Shown here: positions 29,469 to 37,946 of the stretch, one piece after another
How positions within the stretch are numbered: position 1 is the first letter of the stretch
Layout: each line of letters starts with the position of its first letter
NCBI RefSeq assembly: GCF_002313155.2
Contig: NZ_NWFK02000001.1
Span: 62,001-126,000, forward strand
DNA length: 64,000 nucleotides
Origin: Psychrobacter sp. FDAARGOS_221
GTDB taxonomy: Bacteria; Pseudomonadota; Gammaproteobacteria; Pseudomonadales; Moraxellaceae
Reading direction: 5' to 3'
Position numbers and translations under genes: made by a program
The notes under the pieces: generated by a model
Database searches by the model: none
What the model was told of the DNA's origin: nothing
What the model saw: only the letters and a program-made list of their open reading frames with translations

Positions 29469-30689
29469 CTAAACCCCAACCCTAACTTTCCCCGTCAACA
29501 ACACCTGCATCAACGCCTTTTTCTCTTGCTGTAAATCGGCAAGCTGTTGTTCCAGCAATTCGATTTCTTTATCGGCATTGGTTAATACCGCAACGATTTT
29601 TTGTTGTTCTTCGAGACTACTAGGAATTTGGACAGCTATATTAGCTAAATCTCTACCATAAACATGAATGATAGTAATACCTTGAGCTTTACGGGCAATT
29701 TCATGTTTTTTGAAATGTGTTAAAAGGTGAGCCATGAATATTGGATTTATAGATTTCTTTGGTCTCAAGATATTGATGTCACCTCCAAGTAGAATATCAT
29801 CTTCAAGGACAGCAGTGGCATTAGCTAAATCTATTCCCGTAGTAGTGGTAGAAGCAGGGATTAAAACATCCCCTTGTTTAGATTTAATAGAGTTTGTTTC
29901 TAATGTTCTGCTTTTTACATCTCTAATAACTTCTCCATAGTATGTATACAGTTCACCATATAGGACACACTTATTACCACTATCGGTAATTTGACCTTTA
30001 GATATACCTTTACCTCGTTTGAAAGAGTACAAGTCAGATAATTTTAAGTTCTCCCACTCACCCTCAAACGGTTTGCCATTTCCATCGAGCAAACGCTTTT
30101 TACCGGTTAACAACTGTTGCATCAACGCTTTTTTCTGCTGTTTACTGTTATCAATCAAACGCTCAGTGGTATCAATCGCATTATCCCAAGTGGTTAGGAT
30201 TTTGGCGATTTTTTGTTGTTCGGGTAGAGGAGGCAGCATGATTTTAAAAGATTTGATTTGTTCAAAGTTCAAACCTTGTCTGTTGCCGCCTGCTTGAAAC
30301 CTCTCAATTTGTTTTTGACCCTCAAAAGATAACAAGTTGTATTGTAGAAACTTATTATCTAAATCCTTTTTTGGTCTAATTATACATACGTGCTGATTTA
30401 CGTTAGCTTCTTTTAAAGTTGACATAGCAACTCTTCCAATTGAGGCACCGGTTATGTTCAATAGAACATCCGACTCAATGACTGAGCTGTTTTTCATAGA
30501 GCTATGCTGTTCTTCATCTATATAGGCAACATCAGATAAATCTAAACTACCCCATAAAACGTTTTGGCTTCTAATTAATGGGATTCCATAACTTTTATAT
30601 GTGCTACTTCCTCCTTTAGGGGTTTTACCACTACCGATTTTATCTGTTAAACTTCCAAGCGTTTTAACTTCCCATCCATTAGGCGTCAT
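29469..30689 (-). CDS. hsdS: Type I restriction enzyme specificity subunit HsdS
   Basis: 406 aa from the ATG at 30689, which overlaps the end of hsdM by 11 bases; the longer frame starts at TTG. Two target-recognition domains are visible: the first starts NGWEVKTLGSLTDKIGSGKT, the second EWENLKLSDLYSFKRGKGIS. Each is followed by a helical spacer repeat: LPPLPEQQKIAKILTTWDNA, and later SSLEEQQKIVAVLTNADKEI. These determine the two half-sites of a bipartite target. The second domain is AT-rich relative to the spacers, as expected for domains exchanged by recombination. Confidence 0.95.
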   Translation of the reverse strand: MTPNGWEVKTLGSLTDKIGSGKTPKGGSSTYKSYGIPLIRSQNVLWGSLDLSDVAYIDEEQHSSMKNSSVIESDVLLNITGASIGRVAMSTLKEANVNQHVCIIRPKKDLDNKFLQYNLLSFEGQKQIERFQAGGNRQGLNFEQIKSFKIMLPPLPEQQKIAKILTTWDNAIDTTERLIDNSKQQKKALMQQLLTGKKRLLDGNGKPFEGEWENLKLSDLYSFKRGKGISKGQITDSGNKCVLYGELYTYYGEVIRDVKSRTLETNSIKSKQGDVLIPASTTTTGIDLANATAVLEDDILLGGDINILRPKKSINPIFMAHLLTHFKKHEIARKAQGITIIHVYGRDLANIAVQIPSSLEEQQKIVAVLTNADKEIELLEQQLADLQQEKKALMQVLLTGKVRVGV

Positions 30690-32190
30690 AACCAAGCTCC
30701 TTAAGATAGTGTTCCATCTCAGACTCTAAGCTGGCAAGCTCTGCTTTGAGTGCCAAACGCGCCTCACGTACCGCCACAAGATCAATCTCTGCCTCAGGCT
30801 CAAAGGTATCGACATAACGCGGAATGTTTAAGTTAAAGTCGTTCTCTTTAATCTCATCAAGGCTGGCAACATACGCATACTTATCAACAAACTCACGTTT
30901 ATTATAGGTCTCAATGATTTTTGCTAAGTTCTCATCCGTCAGCTTGTTTTGGTTCGAGCCCGACTCATACTCACGACTGGCATCGATAAACAACACCGTA
31001 TCGTCCGTTTTATTCTTCTTAAACACCAATATCGCCGCAGGAATCCCCGTACCAAAGAACAGCTTTTCCGGTAAGCCAATCACCGTATCAAGCAAGTTTT
31101 CTTCAATCAGTTGCTGACGGATTTTGCCCTCACTTGAGCCACGGAACAGCACACCATGCGGCACAACCACGCCCATACGACCGGTATCGTTTTTCAGCGT
31201 TTCAATCATATGAGTGATAAATGCATAATCGCCCTTGGTCTTAGGCGGCAAGCCACGATGGAAGCGGCCATGCTCATCATCAGCGGCATCCTCGAAACCC
31301 CATTTGCTTAGAGAGAACGGCGGGTTAGCGGTCACCACATCGAATTTTAATAAGTTGCCTTGGTCATCAAGCAGCAGCGGATGACGCAAGGTGTCGCCCC
31401 ATTCGATACGGTGGTTGTCCTCACCATGCAAAAACATATTCATTTTTGCCAGTGCCCACGTTGAGCCAATCGCCTCTTGCCCAAACAGCTCATAGTTTTT
31501 GCTGCCTGAGTTTTTGCGTGCCATCGCGCCGCATTTAATAAGCAGCGAGCCTGAGCCACAGGCTGGGTCACATATGGCATCACCCGCGACAGGGTTTAGA
31601 ATAGTCGCCAACAGATTTGACACCTCAGGCGGAGTATAGAACTCGCCCGCACTCGCGCCAGAGTCGGCAGCAAAGTGCTTAATCAGATACTCATAGGCAT
31701 TACCAATCACATCAAGGCTACCCACACGCGATGGGCTAAGGTTGAGCATCGGCTTACCAAAGTCTTCAAGTAAGTGACGCAGCAGCTCGTTTTTCTTCTT
31801 CTCATTGCCTAAGCGGTCGGTGTTAAAGCTGATGTCTTGGAACACGTTTTTCAGCTTATTACCGTTGGCCTCTTCAATGGCGTGTAGCGCCTCGTCAATA
31901 CGCTGACCATTGCCGGGCTGATGACGCTGCTCGTATAAATCCCAAAAGCTGGCACCATCCGGCAACACAAAGCGCTGGTTGCTCATCAGCTCTTTGACCA
32001 AATCCGCATCGCCATACTCCTCCATCAAGGTGTTGTATTCATCACGGTACACATCGGACAAATACTTCAAAAACAGCATGGTTAAGATAAAGTCTTTGTA
32101 AGTATCGGCGCTAATCACACCGCGGAAGGTATCACACGCATTCCAGACGGCTTTGTTAATCTCGGATTGACTGATTTGGGTGGTGGGCAT
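30679..32190 (-). CDS. hsdM: Type I restriction enzyme methylase subunit HsdM
   Basis: 503 aa. The N-terminal helical domain (NKAVWNACDTFRGVISADTY) is followed by an N6-adenine methyltransferase core. AdoMet-binding motif I DPACGSG is at 208-214 and catalytic motif IV NPPF at 289-292. With HsdS it methylates the recognition site, and with HsdR it restricts. AAGGA lies six bases before the ATG. It is the first gene of the minus-strand locus; the 270 bases upstream should carry the promoter. Confidence 0.95.
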   Translation of the reverse strand: MPTTQISQSEINKAVWNACDTFRGVISADTYKDFILTMLFLKYLSDVYRDEYNTLMEEYGDADLVKELMSNQRFVLPDGASFWDLYEQRHQPGNGQRIDEALHAIEEANGNKLKNVFQDISFNTDRLGNEKKKNELLRHLLEDFGKPMLNLSPSRVGSLDVIGNAYEYLIKHFAADSGASAGEFYTPPEVSNLLATILNPVAGDAICDPACGSGSLLIKCGAMARKNSGSKNYELFGQEAIGSTWALAKMNMFLHGEDNHRIEWGDTLRHPLLLDDQGNLLKFDVVTANPPFSLSKWGFEDAADDEHGRFHRGLPPKTKGDYAFITHMIETLKNDTGRMGVVVPHGVLFRGSSEGKIRQQLIEENLLDTVIGLPEKLFFGTGIPAAILVFKKNKTDDTVLFIDASREYESGSNQNKLTDENLAKIIETYNKREFVDKYAYVASLDEIKENDFNLNIPRYVDTFEPEAEIDLVAVREARLALKAELASLESEMEHYLKELGYDA

Positions 32191-32463
32191 GAGAAGGTCC
32201 TTAACAGTATGAATAGGGATTGGCAGTTGCTCATAACGACAGCACTCAACACCTGCGTACAGATATTGAGTGGGTGTAGGGACAATGAGGGCGTGTTGTC
32301 ACGGAAGGATATTGTAAGGTTTATGTTTAGCCTAAGCAACTGTTCGCAACGGGTAACAATAGGTAGCAACAGGCAGCATTAGCCACATTGGTCGCTCTTA
32401 TCGCTTACCAATGATTTAGTACGCAACGGCTTAATAGCTACTGCATTATCACTAACCAATAGC

Positions 32464-32937
32464 TTAATACTGGCAGCTCATAGGATTCATAAAGACTTTG
32501 GTCAACGGGCGATAATCAATATCACTATAAGAGTAAGTTAGGCTGTAATTATTGGCCTTCATAAACTCATTAGATAAGAAATAATCCTCACAAGCCTCTT
32601 GCTTAGCTTCAGGGGCGGTTAACGCCTCAATAAACGCTTGTTTTTCTGTGGCATCTAACGGGGCGGTAATGCGGTACTCGATAATGGCTGAGCGTGAGGT
32701 GAACATGGCGGCAAATACTTCAACTACGCTGTTCATCTGTACCGGTAGCGACTTGCCATAGTCGTTGCTGACGATCTTAAAGGCTTCGCGTACCAGCGCA
32801 GGATCGGTATAAACATAATTGTCATCGACAACGCCGGCATTTTTTAACATCGCATCCATTTGTGACTCAGCAAATGCGGCATTAGACAGGAGTAAACAGC
32901 AAATTGCTGGTAGTGCTTTTTGTATTAGAGCGTTCAT
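32464..32937 (-). CDS. Hypothetical secreted protein
   Basis: 157 aa. Signal peptide MNALIQKALPAICCLLLSNAAFA with cleavage after AFA. The mature part is mainly helical at first (MDAMLKNAGVVDDN), then has a strand (SAIIEYRITAPL) and ends MNPMSCQY, with Cys in EACEDYF and at the C-terminus that may pair. Not recognised. It lies upstream of hsdM on the same strand but 270 bases away, so it is probably a separate unit. Confidence 0.6.
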   Translation of the reverse strand: MNALIQKALPAICCLLLSNAAFAESQMDAMLKNAGVVDDNYVYTDPALVREAFKIVSNDYGKSLPVQMNSVVEVFAAMFTSRSAIIEYRITAPLDATEKQAFIEALTAPEAKQEACEDYFLSNEFMKANNYSLTYSYSDIDYRPLTKVFMNPMSCQY

Positions 32938-33133
32938 TAGATCGTCCAGTGATTAATTAGTGGGAATAAGTGCTTGATTATAGCATTGAGGATTGATGGG
33001 TAGGGGAATAATTGGGGTGGGTGAGGTTATCAATATTGATTAGCTATTTGATGAAGTGAGGCAATGTTCAACTTAGAATTGCGCAATATTAACGTAATTT
33101 AACATATTAAATCTTAAAGTCACCGTTAAATAA

Positions 33134-33163
33134 TTGAACCACAATTGCGATAACTGTTAATAT
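33134..33163 (+). promoter_or_regulatory. Probable sigma-70 promoter of the peroxiredoxin gene
   Basis: TTGAAC at 33134-33139 and TAATAT at 33158-33163 are 18 bases apart; TGT precedes the -10, giving an extended -10. It lies 63 bases before the chosen start. I could not make out an OxyR site with confidence. Confidence 0.5.
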
Positions 33164-33225
33164 ATCAGTGTAAAGAATTAAAACAATTTTCAACGCTAAG
33201 CACAATAACTTAAATGGAGAAAATA

Positions 33226-33753
33226 ATGCTTACACATGTCCCTGACGTAACTTTTAAAACTCGTGTTCGTGATGAATCTATCGGTGGTGAAAACCCATTC
33301 AAATGGTATGATTTAACCACTGATGAATTATTTGCCAACAAGAAAGTAGTGGTATTCTCACTACCTGGCGCATTCACACCAACCTGCTCAACCAGCCATT
33401 TACCACGTTACGAAGAGCTTTATGATGAATTCAAAGCACTAGGCGTGGACGAAGTGGTTTGTGTATCAGTAAACGACGCATTCGTTATGTATCAGTGGGG
33501 CCTAAAACAAGGTCGTGAAAAAGTATTCTTACTACCTGACGGTAACGGTGAGTTCACTCGCAAAATGGGTATGTTAGTTGAGAAAGACAACCTAGGTTTT
33601 GGTATGCGTTCATGGCGCTACTCAATGGTTGTTGACAACAAAGAAATCAAGAAAATGTTTGTTGAGCCAGGCTTCCAAGACAATTGCCCAACTGACCCAT
33701 TTGAAGTATCTGACGCAGACACTATGTTAGAGTACTTAAAAAGCCAGAAGTAA
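33226..33753 (+). CDS. Peroxiredoxin, Prx5 (glutathione/hybrid-type) family
   Basis: 175 aa from the ATG at 33226, which has GGAG six bases upstream; an in-frame ATG at 33214 overlaps that site and is less likely. The peroxidatic Cys lies in [17 protein letters not shown], the Prx5 signature, with Arg later in the active site ([10 protein letters not shown]). Prx5 enzymes reduce H2O2 and alkyl hydroperoxides with glutathione or glutaredoxin; no glutaredoxin domain is fused. Length and sequence are standard. Codon usage appears strongly biased (many repeated preferred codons), as expected for an abundant protein. Confidence 0.92.
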   Translation: MLTHVPDVTFKTRVRDESIGGENPFKWYDLTTDELFANKKVVVFSLPGAFTPTCSTSHLPRYEELYDEFKALGVDEVVCVSVNDAFVMYQWGLKQGREKVFLLPDGNGEFTRKMGMLVEKDNLGFGMRSWRYSMVVDNKEIKKMFVEPGFQDNCPTDPFEVSDADTMLEYLKSQK

Positions 33754-33820
33754 TTAGACTCATAAATGCTTAACTGGCTGAGCCATTAAGCATTGATATT
33801 GATAGTCTTAATTATTTTAT

Positions 33821-33859
33821 AAACTGCACCGCTTTAATTTGAAGCGGTGCAGTTTTTTT
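33821..33859 (+). terminator. Rho-independent terminator of the peroxiredoxin gene
   Basis: AAACTGCACCGCTT pairs perfectly with AAGCGGTGCAGTTT around a seven-base loop, and four more Ts follow. Confidence 0.9.
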
Positions 33860-33954
33860 GTGGGTGAAGGTTTTGGTGCTATTATTGCAAACTGTTGAAT
33901 CTAATAAAGTAAGAAATCTAATAAAGTAAGCCGTTTTTAAGGAAGGGAAAGCCC

Positions 33955-34875
33955 ATGCTTCGTTTTATTGCGCGTCATAGCACCTTGATTATGCCACTGT
34001 GCGCCGTTGTGGGCTTTATCTCGCCTGAACTATCCAATATGGTGTTGGCCTATTTGCCAGAAGTACTGTTCTTTTTGATGTTTTTTACTTTATTGGGCAT
34101 CGATCAATACGCATTATTTAAGCGTATTATCAGCCGCTATGTTTGGATTTTTGCGGTGCTGCAAAGTGCGGGTTTGAGTCTATTATTGGTCGCTATTGCT
34201 TATCTGCTCGGTGTTCGAGGTGACTTGCTATTGGCCATAGCCGGACTAGCAGCCACAGCACCTTTGTTTGGTAGTGGTGCGCTGGTTAATGCGGTCGGCT
34301 TTGATGCGCTATTGGCAATGGCAAAAACCATTGCTGCCACATTGGTAATGCCGGTTACTTTGCTAGCGGTGCTGTGGCTATTGGGTGATACAGATGCCCA
34401 CTTGGATCTGGTAACTTACTCCAAGCGCTTGGTGATATACATCATGATGCCTATGTTGCTTGCAGTCGTGGCACGTCGGCTTATCGCACCGGCTACTTTG
34501 GCTCGATACTATCCAAAAATTGCTCAGTTTAATATTTTGCTGCTGCTTTTATTTCCATTGGGACTGATGGCAGGGTTTCGCCAGACTTTTGATAACAATC
34601 CATGGGAGGCTTTATCATTATTGGCATTAAGCTCTGTTTTGGCGTTGTTTTTTTATTTTAGTGCCTATTTTACCTATCGCCGTTTTGGCTATGAGAACGC
34701 CATTGTTGCCGCCTTAGTTTGCGGCGGCCGTAATGTATTACTCGCTTATACCATCACCGTTCCGTTTATGGGTGCTTTGTTTTTACCATTGCTGGGTGCA
34801 TTTCAGTTGCCAGCGTTTTGCTTGCCGATGCTTGGTAAGTATATGGTTAAGCGTCATCGAGCGAGAGAAGAATAG
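33955..34875 (+). CDS. Bile acid:sodium symporter (BASS)-like membrane transporter
   Basis: 306 aa with about nine or ten hydrophobic helices. The C-terminal motif AALVCGGRNVLLAYTI resembles the G-x-R-N motif of the BASS fold. The N-terminal helix pair and the GLAATAPLFGSGALVNAVG segment (crossing-helix region with small residues) fit the same family. It is likely an inner-membrane transporter for an organic anion, with substrate unknown. Possible sodium sites cannot be assigned from sequence alone. It is a single gene with AAGGAAGG before its ATG. Confidence 0.75.
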   Translation: MLRFIARHSTLIMPLCAVVGFISPELSNMVLAYLPEVLFFLMFFTLLGIDQYALFKRIISRYVWIFAVLQSAGLSLLLVAIAYLLGVRGDLLLAIAGLAATAPLFGSGALVNAVGFDALLAMAKTIAATLVMPVTLLAVLWLLGDTDAHLDLVTYSKRLVIYIMMPMLLAVVARRLIAPATLARYYPKIAQFNILLLLLFPLGLMAGFRQTFDNNPWEALSLLALSSVLALFFYFSAYFTYRRFGYENAIVAALVCGGRNVLLAYTITVPFMGALFLPLLGAFQLPAFCLPMLGKYMVKRHRAREE

Positions 34876-34977
34876 AGTAGGGGTTTGCGGGGTTTAACTG
34901 AGGTTTAAGTTTCTAAATGATTAAGTCTCTAAGGAATATCAAGTAAAAATTAATATTCTGAGTCTATAACTCTTTTT

Positions 34978-35472
34978 ATGATTAAATTAGGAACAACTGT
35001 GAAAGCAAATATTACAGGTTTTGGACAATTGACTGGTTCAGAAATAGAAGCTTTTGAAAAGAAATACTCTATAAAGCTTCCTCAGGAGTATAGAGCTTTT
35101 CTATCTAAATATAATGGGGGTACAGTAGATCCAGATACTTTTGTATTTCACGATGAAACAGATGCCTCCAGCATAAATTATTTCTTAGGGATAGGATTAA
35201 AAGAATACTATTATAATTTATCCTATACATTAGATATGTTTAGGGATAGGGTTCCTGATAACTTATTTCCTATAGCTAAAGACCCAGGTGGTAACTTAAT
35301 TTTAGTAGGTTTATCAGGAAATGAGTTAGGCAAAATATATTTCTGGGATCATGAGTTTGAAGCAGATGGCAGTAAACCAGATATGTCAAATGTTCATTAT
35401 TTATCTTCGAGTTTTGATACGTTTTTAAATGGACTTCACGAATTCGTCGATGATGAAATTGAAGAAGACTAA
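34978..35472 (+). CDS. SMI1/KNR4 (SUKH) family protein, orphan immunity-like
   Basis: 164 aa. Start of the fold: LTGSEIEAFEKKYSIKLPQE, then YRAFLSKYNGGTVDP, the hallmark of SUKH domains. The rest (NLFPIAKDPGGNLILVGL, then GKIYFWDHE) matches the conserved beta core. SUKH proteins commonly neutralise polymorphic toxins from contact-dependent systems. No toxin gene is adjacent, so it is either an orphan immunity protein or has a cellular role. The gene is much more AT-rich than its neighbours, consistent with transfer. Confidence 0.85.
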   Translation: MIKLGTTVKANITGFGQLTGSEIEAFEKKYSIKLPQEYRAFLSKYNGGTVDPDTFVFHDETDASSINYFLGIGLKEYYYNLSYTLDMFRDRVPDNLFPIAKDPGGNLILVGLSGNELGKIYFWDHEFEADGSKPDMSNVHYLSSSFDTFLNGLHEFVDDEIEED

Positions 35473-35518
35473 AGTCTGTAACTATCCTTCAAGCAGTCGA
35501 GCTATTAAAACAGCTGTC

Positions 35519-36403
35519 TTAAGTCAGCTTTGCTAGAATCTTAGGCTTGGCAAACATAGTCAGGGATGTGCCACTAAGCACAACAATAGCGCCAACCAAC
35601 ATCATCAAAGAAAGTTTTTCGTTTAATAAGATAAAGCCTAGCAGAATGGCGAACACAGGAATTAATAATGTGACAACGGTGGTTTTAGTCGGTCCAATCG
35701 CTTGAATAAGTTGATAAAACAATACCATCGCAACAGCCGTTGAGAAAAGAGCAACCATAATCGCTGATCCCCATGCTTGCCAGCTGATTGAGTGAGCTGG
35801 AAAATAGAAAATGACGATAGGCAAGGTTAACAATCCTGACGTTACCAGTCCTGATGAAGCTATCGTTAACGGCTTGATACCCGATAAATAGTGTTTGGCA
35901 AGGTTGCCGCCAATTGCGTAACAGACACAGGCACCAATCGCCATAGCAAACGCATTCATACTGGTTTGTGTACCAGAGGTCATGCCGTTATACATCAGTA
36001 GGATAACGCCAAATAGTCCAATAATTAGACCTAATATCTGCCACTTAGTGAGTGCTTCTTTAAAGAATACATAAGCTATCAGTCCCGTCATCATGGGTAC
36101 TGACGCATTAATAACTGCACCAGTGCCTGCATTCATATCACCCAGTGCAAAAGCATAGAGCATAAACGGAGCGCCTGTGCTTAATGTGCCAATCAAAGAC
36201 AGTTTTAACCAGTTTGCTTTGAACTCGCTAAAGTGAGAGGGTTTAAGAAGAATAGGAAGCATAGCAATTCCAGCTAATCCGACACGTAATCCTCCAAACA
36301 CAGGTGCACTAAATTCAGGCACACCAACACGCATAAAAATAAAGGATGCACCCCATATAAACGCCAAAAAAATAAAGATACTGTAAGTTTTTATTTGAGT
36401 CAT
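35519..36403 (-). CDS. DMT-superfamily exporter (EamA type)
   Basis: 294 aa with ten predicted helices arranged as two EamA repeats. It begins MTQIKTYSIFIFLAFIWGAS, with the FIWG motif and then VFGGLRVGLAGIAML; the second repeat includes LIQAIGPTKTTVVTLLIPVF and ILLNEKLSL. Family members export amino acids or metabolites; the substrate is not evident. It ends 46 bases after the SUKH gene in convergent orientation. Confidence 0.88.
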   Translation of the reverse strand: MTQIKTYSIFIFLAFIWGASFIFMRVGVPEFSAPVFGGLRVGLAGIAMLPILLKPSHFSEFKANWLKLSLIGTLSTGAPFMLYAFALGDMNAGTGAVINASVPMMTGLIAYVFFKEALTKWQILGLIIGLFGVILLMYNGMTSGTQTSMNAFAMAIGACVCYAIGGNLAKHYLSGIKPLTIASSGLVTSGLLTLPIVIFYFPAHSISWQAWGSAIMVALFSTAVAMVLFYQLIQAIGPTKTTVVTLLIPVFAILLGFILLNEKLSLMMLVGAIVVLSGTSLTMFAKPKILAKLT

Positions 36404-36660
36404 ATGCTCAGCGCCTATAATAGATATTCCATTAAGTATAACGACTATTTAGCTATTTATACCACATCTTCCTTTCCAACAGGGTACATTTGGCAGGTTT
36501 TTCTGAATCAATAACTTGTCCAATACGAGGTGTAGCAGTTGCAACGATAAGCTGGTCACTTTGTGGTTTGCCAGCTTAATCTCCTCAAGTCGTTACCAGA
36601 ATGTTTGCCGATGTTGGGCAAATTTATACCCTGGCCAAGTTTCAGGTGGTTCTTTCCTTT
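36404..36660. other. Intergenic region with possible gene debris
   Basis: No intact gene seen. On the minus strand a short open stretch (about 36556-36744) reads GKNHLKLGQGINLPNIGKHS, ending WQTTK, and another frame ends VIDSEKPAKCTL. They look like fragments but I do not recognise a parent family. No ribosome binding site or complete start is present. Confidence 0.3.
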
Positions 36661-36703
36661 AAACACCCCTAAAAAAGGCCTACCAAATATGACGGTAAGC
36701 CTT
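36661..36703. repeat. Left copy of a ~43-bp direct repeat bounding an accessory segment
   Basis: The block reads AAACACCCCTAAAAAAGGCC then TACCAAATATGACGGTAAGC and CTT. It matches 40571-40614 with about four differences, in the same orientation. It contains the same imperfect inverted repeat, AAGGCCTACC paired with GGTAAGCCTT. The right copy is the probable terminator of the tRNA-CAU gene. Confidence 0.6.
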
Positions 36704-36756
36704 ATGTGCTTAATGAAGTAAGTTGAAAGTCTAAAAAACTCCAATTTTTAAAGGCA

Positions 36757-36782
36757 ATAAAAAGCCGCCTTGGAGTCGGCAG
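36757..36782 (-). terminator. Probable terminator for the adhesin-E-like gene
   Basis: On the minus strand GCCGACTCCAAGGCGGC is followed by TTTTTATT. The stem is short (GCCG/CGGC plus a mismatch), so it is a moderate call. It lies about 27 bases after the stop at 36809. Confidence 0.5.
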
Positions 36783-36808
36783 AAGTATTCAGTTATTAAG
36801 AATAGTGA

Positions 36809-37246
36809 TTACGAAGATTGTGATACTGCTACTGAATGTGAGCATACAGCAAGAACAATTTGTTCAACCATCGTGCCTGGAAAAGCAATATGGATATTCT
36901 CTGGTGTTATATATTCACTTTGGTGGCTTTTTTTCACCTCATTGTTCAACCCATAAGCTATGTAAGCAGTCTGTGTGTATCTATTTTGCTGGCAATCAAC
37001 CACATAAAACTGCTGAGAAAACTTATATCCAGCATTAAGATAGTTGCCTTTTAGATAAATATGCTTAACAAACGCTGAAAAATAAACACCATTTGGATCT
37101 TGATTTGTTCTATATTGCTTAACTGAATCTGTATCAATCTCAAATTGAGTAGTGTCATCAATCGTAATCCCTAAATTTACCCAATTATTGGCATTCGCTG
37201 AAATACTGATGGCGCTAACCACAAGCATAGAAAGAAGCTTTTTCAT
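36809..37246 (-). CDS. Small secreted protein, surface-adhesin protein E-like
   Basis: 145 aa. Signal peptide MKKLLSMLVVSAISISANA, cleavage near ANA/NN. Mature start NWVNLGITIDDTTQFEIDTD matches the opening of the Haemophilus protein E domain (Trp, then a strand and an acidic D.DS motif). Two Cys (VDCQQNR, LAVCSHS) could pair. Family members are small periplasmic or surface proteins; adhesin activity is not implied here. A second protein of the same type lies at 39551-40000, suggesting duplication around the toxin-antitoxin pair. Confidence 0.7.
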   Translation of the reverse strand: MKKLLSMLVVSAISISANANNWVNLGITIDDTTQFEIDTDSVKQYRTNQDPNGVYFSAFVKHIYLKGNYLNAGYKFSQQFYVVDCQQNRYTQTAYIAYGLNNEVKKSHQSEYITPENIHIAFPGTMVEQIVLAVCSHSVAVSQSS

Positions 37247-37372
37247 ATTATTATATCCTGATAGAGAATTAAGTTTAAATGCTTGATGGTTTCTAAAGAC
37301 TTACTATTATATCAATATACTTAACTATATTTTATATAATAACTTCAATAATTGCTTATAAACTACAGGTAA

Positions 37373-37397
37373 TAAAAAAACCGCCACTGGGGCGGTT
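37373..37397 (-). terminator. Rho-independent terminator of the toxin-antitoxin pair
   Basis: Minus strand AACCGCC, loop CCAGT region, GGCGGTT, then a run of Ts. It sits 43 bases after the stop of the PIN-like gene. Confidence 0.7.
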
Positions 37398-37439
37398 AAG
37401 TTTATGGTGAATGTTACATAGAGCTGTTAAAATACAGAC

Positions 37440-37946
37440 CTACAAACCTATATATTGGAAGAGTGATATCCAGTTTTGGCATTTAACACTATAATGCTCG
37501 CAAGTATCTGGGATTTTTAACCTCTTATAATTAGGATCAGTTATTTTTAGCTGGCTACCTTGCTCGGCAGTTATAACAGTGGCGTTTTCATTCTTAGCAA
37601 CACAGATATTAGATAAATCGTCCTCATTTCTACTAATGCTAGAGTTTAGCTGGGTAATATTTAATAGTTCAGCCTGTATTTGAATGAGATCAATCTTGTA
37701 ATCTTTTTTATAAATTTTACTTACGTTGAATTCTTCCATGAACTGAGTAAATATTGATTCATCATATTTCATGAGGATTATCTTATCTTTAACTTCCTCG
37801 TATATGTGTTCAGAAATCAAGAAACAAATATGTCTCGATAGAATACTAGCTTCTAAATCATCCCATACGTTTTTAAAAATCGAAGGGGGGTAGTAGCGAT
37901 AGCAAAGGTCTAAAATGGCATTTGTATCGATGCAATACTTTATCAT
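37440..37946 (-). CDS. DUF4411 PIN-like protein, predicted toxin of a type II toxin-antitoxin pair
   Basis: 168 aa. The N-terminus MIKYCIDTNAILDLCYRYYP carries PIN Asp7 and the YYP signature of DUF4411. Asp109-Asp110 in RNEDDLSNICVAK and the closing KIPDTCEHYSVKCQNW are also typical of that family. PIN proteins are Mg-dependent ribonucleases, and DUF4411 genes regularly follow XRE/ImmA-IrrE genes. Its start overlaps the end of the upstream gene in an ATGA junction, which implies coupled translation. Activity has not been shown by anything in the window. Confidence 0.82.
   Translation of the reverse strand: MIKYCIDTNAILDLCYRYYPPSIFKNVWDDLEASILSRHICFLISEHIYEEVKDKIILMKYDESIFTQFMEEFNVSKIYKKDYKIDLIQIQAELLNITQLNSSISRNEDDLSNICVAKNENATVITAEQGSQLKITDPNYKRLKIPDTCEHYSVKCQNWISLFQYIGL

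Noticed and set aside
33134..33163. OxyR-binding site upstream of the peroxiredoxin gene
   Set aside because: ATAG/CTAT-like half sites could not be arranged at the required spacing with confidence.
36556..36744. 62-codon minus-strand frame near the left direct repeat
   Set aside because: It reads through the repeat hairpin and has no recognisable homology or ribosome site; noted only as possible debris.
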